Part shown: positions 15,226 to 22,632 of the stretch, piece by piece
How positions within the stretch are numbered: position 1 is the first letter of the stretch
How the letters are laid out: each line of letters opens with the position of its first letter
Origin: Bacteroidales bacterium UBA1077
Lineage (GTDB): Bacteria > Bacteroidota > Bacteroidia > Bacteroidales > UBA932
Length of the DNA: 22,632 bases
Assembly: GCA_002314195.1 (NCBI GenBank)
Contig: DCCQ01000092.1
Coordinates: 1 to 22,632, forward strand
Direction of reading: 5' to 3'
Program-made: the position numbers and the translations under genes
Notes under the pieces: generated by a model
Database searches by the model: none
What the model saw: only the letters and a program-made list of their open reading frames with translations
Told to the model about the DNA's origin: nothing

Positions 15226-16047
15226 ATGCATCCTGAATATTTTAAGGACAAGGTCATTATCATTACGGGAGCCAGCTCTGGAATAGGGTTGGCTTCTGCC
15301 CGTCTCTTTGGCTCGTTCGGTGCGGACGTCGTGATGGCGGCCAGATCGCTGGACAAACTCCAGGAACTTGCGCCTTCCGTGAACCAGGATCCGGACAAGG
15401 TTTTGTGCGTCAAGACTGACGTGACGAAGGAGGATGACTGCCGGAATCTTATAAACTGCACCGTCCGTAAATTCGGGAGGATAGACATCCTGGTCAACAA
15501 TGCCGGAATCTCCATGAGAGCCATGTTCAAAGACTTGGATCTCAGTGTTATCCATTCTTTGATGGATGTGAACTTTTGGGGAACCGTGCAGTGCACGAAG
15601 TTCGCGCTTCCTTATCTGCTCCAGAGCAAAGGACAGGTCGTAGGAGTGATCTCTATCGCCGGATTCTCCGCCCTTCCGGCGAGAACCGGATATTCAGCGT
15701 CCAAGTACGCCATCCGAGGCTTCCTTGACACCATCCGCATCGAGCACCTAAAGGACGGACTGAATGTGCTTGTCTTCGCGCCAGGCTACACGGACTCAAA
15801 TGTCCGTAAGGCGGCACTGACAGCCGATGGCAGCCCACAAGGCGAAACTCCTTTGACGGAAGACAAGTTGATGAGTGCCGAGAAGTGCGCCGAGTACCTG
15901 GCCAAAGGACTGGAAAAGAGAAAGTCGCAGATGATACTCACCGGCCTTGGCAAGGTCACTGTGCTCGCTCACAGGTTATTTCCAAGGCTTACTGACAAAC
16001 TCACTTACAGCTTTATCGCTAAAGAGGCTGGAAGCCCGTTCAAATAA
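15226..16047 (+). CDS. SDR-family oxidoreductase, candidate 3-ketosphinganine-type reductase
   Basis: A classical short-chain dehydrogenase/reductase of 273 residues. TGASSGIG spans residues 14-21, and an Arg after the second strand (AARSLDK) favours NADP(H). NNAG is present, with a catalytic Ser region ISIAGFSALPA and YSASK for Tyr and Lys. The C-terminal half (FAPGYTDSN, LTADGSPQG, MILTGLGK) resembles the animal DHRS7 group as I recall it; that group and the ketosphinganine reductases are related SDRs. Its place 23 bases after the alpha-oxoamine synthase and the order of the pathway suggest it reduces that enzyme's 3-keto product. That is inference from context. A GTG at 15217 opens the frame, but ATG at 15226 is preferred. 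The next gene starts 9 bases after its stop. Confidence 0.8.
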   Translation: MHPEYFKDKVIIITGASSGIGLASARLFGSFGADVVMAARSLDKLQELAPSVNQDPDKVLCVKTDVTKEDDCRNLINCTVRKFGRIDILVNNAGISMRAMFKDLDLSVIHSLMDVNFWGTVQCTKFALPYLLQSKGQVVGVISIAGFSALPARTGYSASKYAIRGFLDTIRIEHLKDGLNVLVFAPGYTDSNVRKAALTADGSPQGETPLTEDKLMSAEKCAEYLAKGLEKRKSQMILTGLGKVTVLAHRLFPRLTDKLTYSFIAKEAGSPFK

Positions 16048-16056
16048 CAAGAAAAA

Positions 16057-18102
16057 ATGAAACTGCCTCACGTGTCCATAAACTACAGGGTGCTCGTTCC
16101 TCTGGTCATGCTGTTTCTCGTTCTCACACTGATTTTCCCGAGGACCGCAAAATTCAGTTATGACTACAGGAAGGGTTCGCCGTGGTCTCATGAGACGCTA
16201 TTGGCGCAGTTCGATTTTCCCATCCTGAAGACTGACGAGCAGATCCGCGAGGAAAAGAGCAGGAGCAAGCCTGTTGTCATCCCTTACTATAGGTATAAGC
16301 AGGACATCGTGGACAATTGCCGGAAGGCCGCCGAGGGAATCGACATGGGAACATATTCCTACCTCAGGCCAGTGGTCGTGTCTTCTATGGACGGCATCTA
16401 CTCTAACGGCGTGGTGCCGGATGAGGGAGTGAAACTTGACGGACGTTCCGACCCTTCAGGGGCGGTCTTGTATATTCAAAAAGATAAGAGGGCGACGAAA
16501 AAGCCTGCAAGCGAGGTGTTCAAGGAGTCAGAGGCCAAGAGCCGCCTGCTTTCGGAAGTCGCGGCAAAGTACCCAAGAATCAATGCTGATTCAGTTCTTC
16601 GGGCAGCCGGAATCTACGATTTCATCATCCCTAATCTTGAATATGATCCCAAGACAACTGAGCTCGTCCGTTCTGAGTCCTCCAATCAGGTCTCCACGAC
16701 GCAAGGTTTCGTCAGCGCCGGGCAGCTTATCGTCTCTGAAGGCGAGATAGTGACCGCGGAGATAGCCCAGATGCTTGACTCGTACAAGGTTGAATATGAA
16801 AACAGCATGGGGTATGGCGGGCCAAGAATCCTTTTCTGGCTCGGCAACGCTTTCATCGCGTTCGTGCTGGTGCTGCTATTCTTTCTGATGATCTATTTCC
16901 TGAACAGGAAGCTGTTCCTGGATCATCGCAAGTTCTGGTATCTGATGTTCATTTTTATCATTGCCTCTGTTTTGGCATTGGTAATAAACAAATTCGCACC
17001 GCGCTGCCTATATATGGTGCCGTTCACGCTGACGGCTCTTTACCTTGAGGCTTTCTTCAAGAACAAGGTGATTTTCCCGATCTGCTGCGTGTCCTTCCTG
17101 CCGTTGCTGATCTTCGCGGAGAATGGAATCGTGCTTTTTGTGATGTTCCTTCTTGCGAGCATCGTGGCTGTGTTCACCTTCCGTTTCTTCAATCAAGGAT
17201 GGCAGCAGTTCATCATGTCCGGGATCGTGTTCGTCAGCCTGTTGGTGACATACTTCGGTTTCAGGCTCATCGACATGGTGAGCGATGACCCTTACATCGC
17301 CGTGCTCTATATGTTCATCGGTTCGATGCTCATAGTGGCCGGGTATCCTCTCATCTATCTTTTCGAGAGGATGTTCAATCTGGTCTCCAGCTCAAGGCTC
17401 AGGGAACTCTGCGACACGAACAACAAACTTCTGCGAGAGTTGGAGCATAAGGCTCCAGGCACATTCCAGCACTCGCTGCAAGTCATGAACATGTGTGATG
17501 CGGCCGCCCGTGCCATTGATGCAAATGTGCTGTTGGTGAGGGCAGGCGCCCTTTACCATGACATCGGCAAGATGAAGAATCCTCTCTGTTTCATCGAGAA
17601 CGAGAGCATGTCTCCGGGCGGTATTCACTATCACGAGCATCTTTCTCCCAAGGAGAGCGCGAGAGCGATAATCAAGCATGTCTCAGACGGCCTTGAACTG
17701 GCGGCGGAGAACAATTTGCCTGATGTGATCCAGGACTTTATCCTGACGCACCACGGCACATCCAACACATCGTATTTCTACAACAAGTATCTGAACGAGG
17801 GAGGAGATCCGAACGATGTTTCGGATTTCTTCTACCCTGGCCGCAAACCTCAGACAAAGGAACAGATCATCCTGATGATTTGCGACACATTGGAAGCGGC
17901 TTCCAGGACCTTGAAAGACAATTCTGCGGCGACGTTCTCAACATTTGTCGAGAATATAGTAGCGTCTAAGATGAAGATGGGGCAGTTTGATGAGGCTGAC
18001 ATCTCGATAAAGGATCTCAACACAGTGAAGGAAACCTTGAAGGCTTACCTTTCGCAGGTTTACCACGAAAGGGTTGTTTACCCTCAAAGAAAGAATAATT
18101 AA
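16057..18102 (+). CDS. PgpH/YqfF-type membrane HD phosphohydrolase
   Basis: A membrane phosphodiesterase of 681 residues. One N-terminal helix (about 11-30) is followed by an extracytoplasmic 7TMR-HDED-like domain to about 260, then a block of about seven helices (265-445), then a cytosolic HD domain. HD residues are intact: HSLQVMN near 471, YHDIGK near 501, HYHEHLS near 525, LTHHGT near 565 and the distal Asp in MICDTLEA near 608. Family members such as Listeria PgpH hydrolyse c-di-AMP, a regulator of potassium and osmotic balance. That substrate is the best guess here. It lies between the SDR gene (9-base gap) and tig (21-base gap) in the gyrB-clpX run. Confidence 0.88.
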   Translation: MKLPHVSINYRVLVPLVMLFLVLTLIFPRTAKFSYDYRKGSPWSHETLLAQFDFPILKTDEQIREEKSRSKPVVIPYYRYKQDIVDNCRKAAEGIDMGTYSYLRPVVVSSMDGIYSNGVVPDEGVKLDGRSDPSGAVLYIQKDKRATKKPASEVFKESEAKSRLLSEVAAKYPRINADSVLRAAGIYDFIIPNLEYDPKTTELVRSESSNQVSTTQGFVSAGQLIVSEGEIVTAEIAQMLDSYKVEYENSMGYGGPRILFWLGNAFIAFVLVLLFFLMIYFLNRKLFLDHRKFWYLMFIFIIASVLALVINKFAPRCLYMVPFTLTALYLEAFFKNKVIFPICCVSFLPLLIFAENGIVLFVMFLLASIVAVFTFRFFNQGWQQFIMSGIVFVSLLVTYFGFRLIDMVSDDPYIAVLYMFIGSMLIVAGYPLIYLFERMFNLVSSSRLRELCDTNNKLLRELEHKAPGTFQHSLQVMNMCDAAARAIDANVLLVRAGALYHDIGKMKNPLCFIENESMSPGGIHYHEHLSPKESARAIIKHVSDGLELAAENNLPDVIQDFILTHHGTSNTSYFYNKYLNEGGDPNDVSDFFYPGRKPQTKEQIILMICDTLEAASRTLKDNSAATFSTFVENIVASKMKMGQFDEADISIKDLNTVKETLKAYLSQVYHERVVYPQRKNN

Positions 18103-18123
18103 TTAAATAATATTTATAGAATT

Positions 18124-19440
18124 ATGGAAGTAATTAAGAATCAAATCGATGACCTTAACATCGAACTGACAATCGCCCTGAAGGCGGAGGACTATGCCGG
18201 GCAGGAGAAGAAAAGACTTTCCGCTTACAGGAGAAACGCTGACTTCAAAGGATTCCGCAAAGGAATGGTCCCTGCGGCCTTGGTAAAGAAGATTTACGGA
18301 GAGCAGGCCCTTTATGAGGCCATCAACGGAGTCATTTCCGAGCAGCTCGACAAGTTCATCAAGGATAACAACCTCCACATTCTCGGCGAGCCTATCGCCA
18401 GTGAGTCTCAGAAAGAGCAGGAGTGGAAGGACGGCAACGATTTCGAGTTCAAGTTCGACCTTGGCTTGTCTCCGGAGATCAACATCGATGTCACAAAGGA
18501 AGACAAACTGCCATATTACAAGATTGAGGTGACCGACAAGGCAAAGGCTGCCATGAAGGAGAGCATCCTCAGGCAGTATGGCCAGCTTGAAGAGGGTGAG
18601 GCCGCCGGTGAGGATGACTACGTTGTGGTTGACTTCAAGCAGGGTGAGAAGGCAGTTGAGGGTGTCTATGTCGCTGTCAGCAAGGTTGAAGGAGACGCGA
18701 AGAAGAATTTCCTCGGTGCGAAGGTCGATGATCAGTTTGACGTCAATGTCAACGAGGCCTTCACGAATGAGACAGACCGGTCTTCTATGCTTAAGATGAA
18801 GAAGGAGGAGCTTGCCGCCCTTGATCCAGTCTGGAATGTGACTGTTGTCAATGTCAAGACCTTTGTTCCTGCCACAGAATGCCAGGAGACCTACGACAAG
18901 GTCTTCGGCAAGGATGCCGTGAAGACGACTGAAGAGTTCGACACCAAGATTGCGGAGAGGCTTGAGGCCAACTACAAGCAGGAGGCTGACTACAGGCTTT
19001 CCCAGGATCTTCGCAAGTACCTTGTTGACAAGGCCAATGTGAACGTTCCGGAAGCGTTCCTCAAGAGATGGCTCTACGAGAACAACAAGGAGAAGTTCTC
19101 CAAGGAGGATATCGAGAAGGAGTTTGACGGATTCCTCGGAGACTTCCGCTGGCAACTTGTCAGAGGTTCTCTGATGAAGAAGTTCGAGCTCAAGGTTGAG
19201 GACAAGGACATGCTTGAGGCCGCCAAGGCTTACGCCGCCTACCAGTATGCCATGTACGGAATGGGCAATGTTCCGGAGGAACTCCTTACCGATGCGGCCG
19301 CCCGGATGCTCAAGGACGAGAGGCAGATGCGGAACATCGAGGAGAATGTCGAGAACGAGAAGGTGATCGCCGCCGTCAAAGAGAAGGTCACCCTTCAGAA
19401 CAAGAAGATCTCCGAGGAGAAATTCCGCGAGCTTAAGTAG
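18124..19440 (+). CDS. tig: Trigger factor, ribosome-associated chaperone
   Basis: Binds the ribosomal exit tunnel and shields nascent chains. It has 438 residues. The ribosome-docking signature GFRKG is at residues 43-47 within FKGFRKGMVP. The middle section (about 150-245), where an FKBP-type prolyl isomerase domain belongs, is poorly conserved and I do not see the usual FKBP active-site residues, so isomerase activity may be weak or lost. The C-terminal part is highly charged and helical, as expected for the chaperone arms. It is immediately upstream of clpP (2-base gap), a linkage conserved across many bacteria. No separate promoter is visible in the 21-base gap before it. Its start at the ATG at 18124 is unambiguous. 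Confidence 0.92.
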   Translation: MEVIKNQIDDLNIELTIALKAEDYAGQEKKRLSAYRRNADFKGFRKGMVPAALVKKIYGEQALYEAINGVISEQLDKFIKDNNLHILGEPIASESQKEQEWKDGNDFEFKFDLGLSPEINIDVTKEDKLPYYKIEVTDKAKAAMKESILRQYGQLEEGEAAGEDDYVVVDFKQGEKAVEGVYVAVSKVEGDAKKNFLGAKVDDQFDVNVNEAFTNETDRSSMLKMKKEELAALDPVWNVTVVNVKTFVPATECQETYDKVFGKDAVKTTEEFDTKIAERLEANYKQEADYRLSQDLRKYLVDKANVNVPEAFLKRWLYENNKEKFSKEDIEKEFDGFLGDFRWQLVRGSLMKKFELKVEDKDMLEAAKAYAAYQYAMYGMGNVPEELLTDAAARMLKDERQMRNIEENVENEKVIAAVKEKVTLQNKKISEEKFRELK

Positions 19441-19442
19441 TT

Positions 19443-20114
19443 ATGAACAAGGAATTCCAGAAATACGCGACCAAGGGTCTTGGACTCAGTTCCATGACCC
19501 TTGACCGCTATCAGAGAGCCACGGACGCCTACATCAATCCGACCATCATCGAGGAAAGGAAACTGAATGTCGCCTCTATGGACGTGTTCAGCCGTCTGAT
19601 GATGGACAGGATCATATTCCTTGGTGTTCCGATTGATGATGATGTCGCCAACATCATCCAGGCTCAGCTGCTCTTCCTTGCGTCCACAGATTCCAATGCT
19701 GACATTTCTCTGTACATCAACACCCCGGGTGGTCAGGTGACATCCGGTCTGGCGATTTATGACACGATGCAGCTCGTTGAGCCGGATGTGGCTACGATCT
19801 GTACTGGCATGGCAGCTTCGATGGGGTCGGTTCTGCTTTGCGCCGGAGAGAAGGGAAAGCGTTCATGTCTGCCGCATTCCCGGGTGCTGATTCATCAGCC
19901 GCTCGGAGGCGCTCAAGGTCAGGCCGCTGACATAATGATCGCTGCGAAGGAGATAGAAAAGACCCGCAAGGAACTCTACGACATCATTTCAGAGCATTCC
20001 GGCCAGTCTTACGACAAGGTGTTCGCCGATGCAGACCGTGACTTCTGGATGACAGCCAAGGAGGCTCTTGAGTACGGAATGGTGGACGAGATTCTTACAA
20101 AGAAATCCAAGTAA
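19443..20114 (+). CDS. clpP: ATP-dependent Clp protease proteolytic subunit
   Basis: The serine peptidase that forms a tetradecameric barrel and degrades proteins unfolded by ClpX or other AAA+ partners. It has 223 residues. The catalytic triad is visible: Ser126 in GMAASMGS, His151 in RVLIHQPLGG and Asp215 in YGMVDEIL. The substrate-binding strand YINTPGGQV is also present. A somewhat long N-terminus (about 30 residues before the core) may be processed. Its ATG follows the tig stop by 2 bases and its TAA overlaps the clpX ATG by one base (TAATG), so tig, clpP and clpX should be translated together. Confidence 0.97.
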   Translation: MNKEFQKYATKGLGLSSMTLDRYQRATDAYINPTIIEERKLNVASMDVFSRLMMDRIIFLGVPIDDDVANIIQAQLLFLASTDSNADISLYINTPGGQVTSGLAIYDTMQLVEPDVATICTGMAASMGSVLLCAGEKGKRSCLPHSRVLIHQPLGGAQGQAADIMIAAKEIEKTRKELYDIISEHSGQSYDKVFADADRDFWMTAKEALEYGMVDEILTKKSK

Positions 20115-21349
20115 TGCCTCAGAAGAAAAACACAGGTACAACGAAACATTGTATGTTCTGCGGCCGGTCGGAGCGTGAGGTTCCGTTCCTGCTTCAGGGC
20201 TTGGACGGCTTCATCTGCAGCGACTGCGTGGAGCTGGCGCACGACTACCTAAAGGACTCCTTGGGTGCTGTTTCAAAGGACGGAAAACCTTTGGGAAGAC
20301 TCGAGGCCTTGAAGAAGCCGGTGGAAATCAAGGAGTTTCTTGATGAATATGTCATCGGGCAGGACCGTGCCAAGAAAATGCTTGCCGTGGCGGTCTACAA
20401 CCACTACAAGAGGATAAACCACAACCTTGTGGACCGCCCTGACGACGGGGTGGAACTGGAGAAATCGAATATACTGTTGGTGGGACCGACCGGAACCGGA
20501 AAGACTTTGCTGGCCAAGACGATCGCTAAATTGCTTGATGTCCCGTTCACCATTGTGGACGCTACTGTCCTGACAGAGGCCGGCTATGTCGGGGAGGATG
20601 TCGAAAGTATCCTCACGAGGCTTCTTCAAGAGGCCGATTTCGATGTGGCCAAGGCTGAGAGGGGAATCGTGTTCATAGACGAGATCGACAAGATCGCCCG
20701 CAAAAGCGACAATCCGTCCATTACACGTGACGTTTCCGGTGAAGGGGTCCAGCAGGCTATGCTGAAACTTCTTGAAGGCAATGTCATCAATGTCCCGCCG
20801 AAAGGTGGCCGCAAGCATCCGGAGCAGGAGTTCATTCATGTGAACACCCAGAACATACTGTTCATCTGCGGTGGGGCTTTCGAGGGAATCGAACGGCGCA
20901 TCGCCCAGAGACTAAACACTCAGGTTATCGGATTCGGAGCCGCTCAGAAACAGGTTGTTGACAAGCAGAATCTCCTGAAGTACGTTGACGCCCAGGATTT
21001 GAGGGCTTACGGTCTCATTCCAGAGATCATCGGCCGTCTGCCGGTCATCACCTATCTTGACGCTCTTGACAAGGAGGCTTTGCTTCGGATTCTGACCGAG
21101 CCTAAGAACGCCATTCTCAAACAGTACGCCAAACTGTTCGAGATAGACGGGATGACTCTCAAGATCGAGGATGGTGTCAAGGAACTCATAGTTGACACTG
21201 CCATCAAGAACAAACTCGGGGCACGTGGCCTCCGCTCGATCTGCGAACAGATTTTCGATGACGCGATGTACGACGCTCCGTCTTCCCGCAAGAAGACCTT
21301 CACTGTCACCCTTGACTACGCTAAGTCAAAGCTGGAGAATTCGCTGTAG
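20114..21349 (+). CDS. clpX: ATP-dependent Clp protease ATPase subunit ClpX
   Basis: The AAA+ unfoldase that feeds substrates to ClpP. It has 411 residues. The N-terminal zinc-binding domain has CMFC (13-16) and CSDC (35-38). Walker A GPTGTGKT is near 124-131, the pore loop AGYVGED is near 156, Walker B VFIDEIDKIA is near 186, and the RKH loop GGRKHPEQ follows. VIGFG supplies the IGF-type loop that docks on ClpP, which fits the adjacent clpP gene. Sensor and C-terminal small-domain regions are complete (ARGLRSICE). The start overlaps the clpP stop. A strong hairpin follows within 40 bases of the stop and ends the gyrB-clpX run. Confidence 0.97.
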   Translation: MPQKKNTGTTKHCMFCGRSEREVPFLLQGLDGFICSDCVELAHDYLKDSLGAVSKDGKPLGRLEALKKPVEIKEFLDEYVIGQDRAKKMLAVAVYNHYKRINHNLVDRPDDGVELEKSNILLVGPTGTGKTLLAKTIAKLLDVPFTIVDATVLTEAGYVGEDVESILTRLLQEADFDVAKAERGIVFIDEIDKIARKSDNPSITRDVSGEGVQQAMLKLLEGNVINVPPKGGRKHPEQEFIHVNTQNILFICGGAFEGIERRIAQRLNTQVIGFGAAQKQVVDKQNLLKYVDAQDLRAYGLIPEIIGRLPVITYLDALDKEALLRILTEPKNAILKQYAKLFEIDGMTLKIEDGVKELIVDTAIKNKLGARGLRSICEQIFDDAMYDAPSSRKKTFTVTLDYAKSKLENSL

Positions 21350-21385
21350 GCCTTGTGGCGGCCAACTTGCTGACAGGTAATTGAA

Positions 21386-21432
21386 TAGTTTACCCCTCTA
21401 CTATCGATTCAAGGCAGTGGAGGGGTAAGTTA
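21386..21432. terminator. Terminator hairpin between clpX and the convergent phosphoesterase gene
   Basis: The arms 21386-21402 and 21416-21432 pair over 17 positions, including a perfect 9-bp core (TTACCCCTC/GAGGGGTAA) and a few G-U pairs, around a 13-base loop. On the plus strand an AT-rich tail (ATATATTTATTG) follows. It lies between convergent genes and could stop both transcripts. Confidence 0.75.
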
Positions 21433-21448
21433 ATATATTTATTGATAA

Positions 21449-22537
21449 TTACTTGGCTGCCACGCTTCTAAGTGTGGCGACGACATATTCGGATCTGGTG
21501 CCGATGCGGAACTTGCCGCCCCAGATGCCGATTCCTGAGCTTACGTAGTAGCGGGTGGCTCCGCGCCGGTGCTCACCCCATGAATCATCGAAGAGACGAT
21601 CCGTGATCCATGATGCCGGCCAGATCTGCCCTCTGTGAGTGTGGCCGCTGAACTGGAAATCAATGCCGTGGTTTTCAGCGTCTTCCAAATGGTAAGGCTG
21701 GTGGTCGAGGAGAATGGTGTACAGGCTGTCAGCGATTCCGTTCATCAAGTCGTCAAGATCCTTGCGTCTGGGATTTGACCGGTCATCGCGACCTATGATG
21801 CGAAGTCTCCCGATTGTGACCACACTGTCTCTCAGCAGATTGATCCCGGCATCCTTGTAGAAAGGCAATGCCTTGTGGATTCCGGAATAATATTCATGGT
21901 TCCCGAGGCAGGCGTAGACAGGGGCTTCAAGGCGGCGGAACTCCTCTGCCACATTCTCCCTTATCAGCGGCTTGACATTGATGTCCACGATGTCGCCTCC
22001 GATGAGGATGAGGTCAGGCTTCTCGGCGTTGATGGTCTCCACCCACTTGGCGAAATCGGCCCTACGGTTATGGTAGCCGAGATGCAAGTCGCTGATCATT
22101 ACTATTTTCAAATCTTTGTCTAGATGCTTTTCCGTTGTCAGTTCAATCGGCTGGCGCACCTTATGCTTGTAATGAATGTTCCCGTACAGGAATATCCCCA
22201 CGATGGCGGTTAGGATGCAGAGCGACGTCCATCCATTGCTGGCAAGCCAGGTTTCCGGTACGAGATGGACCAGCCTGCCCAGATCGAGTAGGACAAAAAT
22301 CATCACAAGATAAAGCAGAATGAATATGGATGACGTTCCTATCTCATAGATTGCGGATGACATCCAGAGAGGTACATTGCCAAGGAACGGCATGAAATTC
22401 AGGAATAGTGAAAGGAACGCCGCAAGGCATCCCCCGGTTATCAGGATTTTCCATACAGTATCCAATGGAAGAATAATCCAGATGCGCCATAAAGTGTAGG
22501 CCAGGCCGGCAAGGGCCAGCAGTGTCATTAAAATCAT
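21449..22537 (-). CDS. Membrane-anchored calcineurin-like metallophosphoesterase
   Basis: A protein of 362 residues (start at 22537). The N-terminal 120 residues hold about four hydrophobic helices. A cytosolic or periplasmic phosphoesterase domain follows with the metal-binding motifs: SDLHLG (Asp150, His152), GGDIVD (Asp182), GNHEYY (Asn213, His214), a further His in LLDHQPYHL, and SGHTHRGQ. The layout is that of YkuE/YaeI-type enzymes, some of which act on UDP-diacylglucosamine or other lipid phosphates; the substrate here is unknown. The open frame extends to 22600, but a TATTTTTG -7 box at 22564-22557 lies inside that extension, and the first membrane helix starts at the ATG at 22537, so the shorter form is preferred. 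It converges on clpX. Confidence 0.87.
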   Translation of the reverse strand: MILMTLLALAGLAYTLWRIWIILPLDTVWKILITGGCLAAFLSLFLNFMPFLGNVPLWMSSAIYEIGTSSIFILLYLVMIFVLLDLGRLVHLVPETWLASNGWTSLCILTAIVGIFLYGNIHYKHKVRQPIELTTEKHLDKDLKIVMISDLHLGYHNRRADFAKWVETINAEKPDLILIGGDIVDINVKPLIRENVAEEFRRLEAPVYACLGNHEYYSGIHKALPFYKDAGINLLRDSVVTIGRLRIIGRDDRSNPRRKDLDDLMNGIADSLYTILLDHQPYHLEDAENHGIDFQFSGHTHRGQIWPASWITDRLFDDSWGEHRRGATRYYVSSGIGIWGGKFRIGTRSEYVVATLRSVAAK

Positions 22538-22556
22538 TTTCTCGCTGTTTTCAGTG

Positions 22557-22564
22557 CAAAAATA
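22557..22564 (-). promoter_or_regulatory. Probable -7 box of the phosphoesterase gene
   Basis: The minus strand reads TATTTTTG, an exact TAnnTTTG match. The -33 region is a T-run without a clean TTTG. Transcription would start near 22551, about 14 bases before the ATG at 22537. Confidence 0.5.
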
Positions 22565-22632
22565 GTAAGTAATTCCTGAAAAAAATAACTTGGTACTCAT
22601 TGCCGATATAATTTAAGAAGCTGTTTTGATTT

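Noticed and set aside
18103..19155. 350-residue open frame on the minus strand over tig
   Set aside because: It is the antisense shadow of a high-GC3, Glu/Lys-rich coding region; its Leu/Val-rich product is what reverse-reading such codons gives, and tig is certain.

Overview
This window is a piece of a Bacteroidota chromosome, most likely Bacteroidales, with a base composition near or slightly above half GC. Three things point there. The promoters match the Bacteroidota pattern (TTTG, about 19-20 bases, TAnnTTTG), and no obvious Shine-Dalgarno sequences are visible. The proteins are typical Bacteroidota forms, such as a PiT phosphate transporter with a PhoU-like tail and a lone FtsE with Walker A GKVGTGKT. 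The window also has a tig-clpP-clpX cluster and a serine-palmitoyltransferase-type enzyme. Genus cannot be fixed from the sequence alone. No tRNA, rRNA, CRISPR array, insertion sequence or prophage was seen.

Layout. (1) 1-493 holds the 3' part of an AT-richer hypothetical gene, followed by a terminator hairpin facing pit. (2) 612-6929 is a minus-strand block. Read in its own direction it is ftsE, nth and a CPA1 K+/H+ antiporter (spaced by 6 bases, then overlapping by ATGA), then gpmA under its own promoter, then the phosphate transporter pit. The gpmA-pit gap holds two copies of a structured 79-bp repeat, a perfect palindrome over the gpmA stop codon, and a four-fold 11-bp direct repeat resembling a Pho box upstream of pit. 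(3) 7014-11794 runs divergently from ftsE and encodes an exported 1001-residue TPR protein and a beta-barrel outer-membrane protein, apparently coupled. (4) 11902-21349 is a co-directional run of seven genes with gaps of at most 25 bases: gyrB, an alpha-oxoamine synthase (sphingolipid or sulfonolipid type), an SDR reductase, a PgpH-type HD phosphodiesterase, tig, clpP and clpX. It starts at a strong consensus promoter and ends at a strong hairpin. (5) 21449-22537 is a convergent membrane metallophosphoesterase.

Most genes are core housekeeping: DNA topology and repair, glycolysis, division, ion and phosphate transport, lipid synthesis and proteostasis. The less ordinary signals lie in the non-coding DNA and in word usage. 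They are the Pho-box-like array ahead of a transporter fused to a PhoU-like domain, paired compensatory base changes between the two repeat copies, the gpmA 3'-end palindrome, and a roughly six-fold excess (hand count) of the hexamer GAATAT/ATATTC in several reading frames, both orientations and intergenic DNA.
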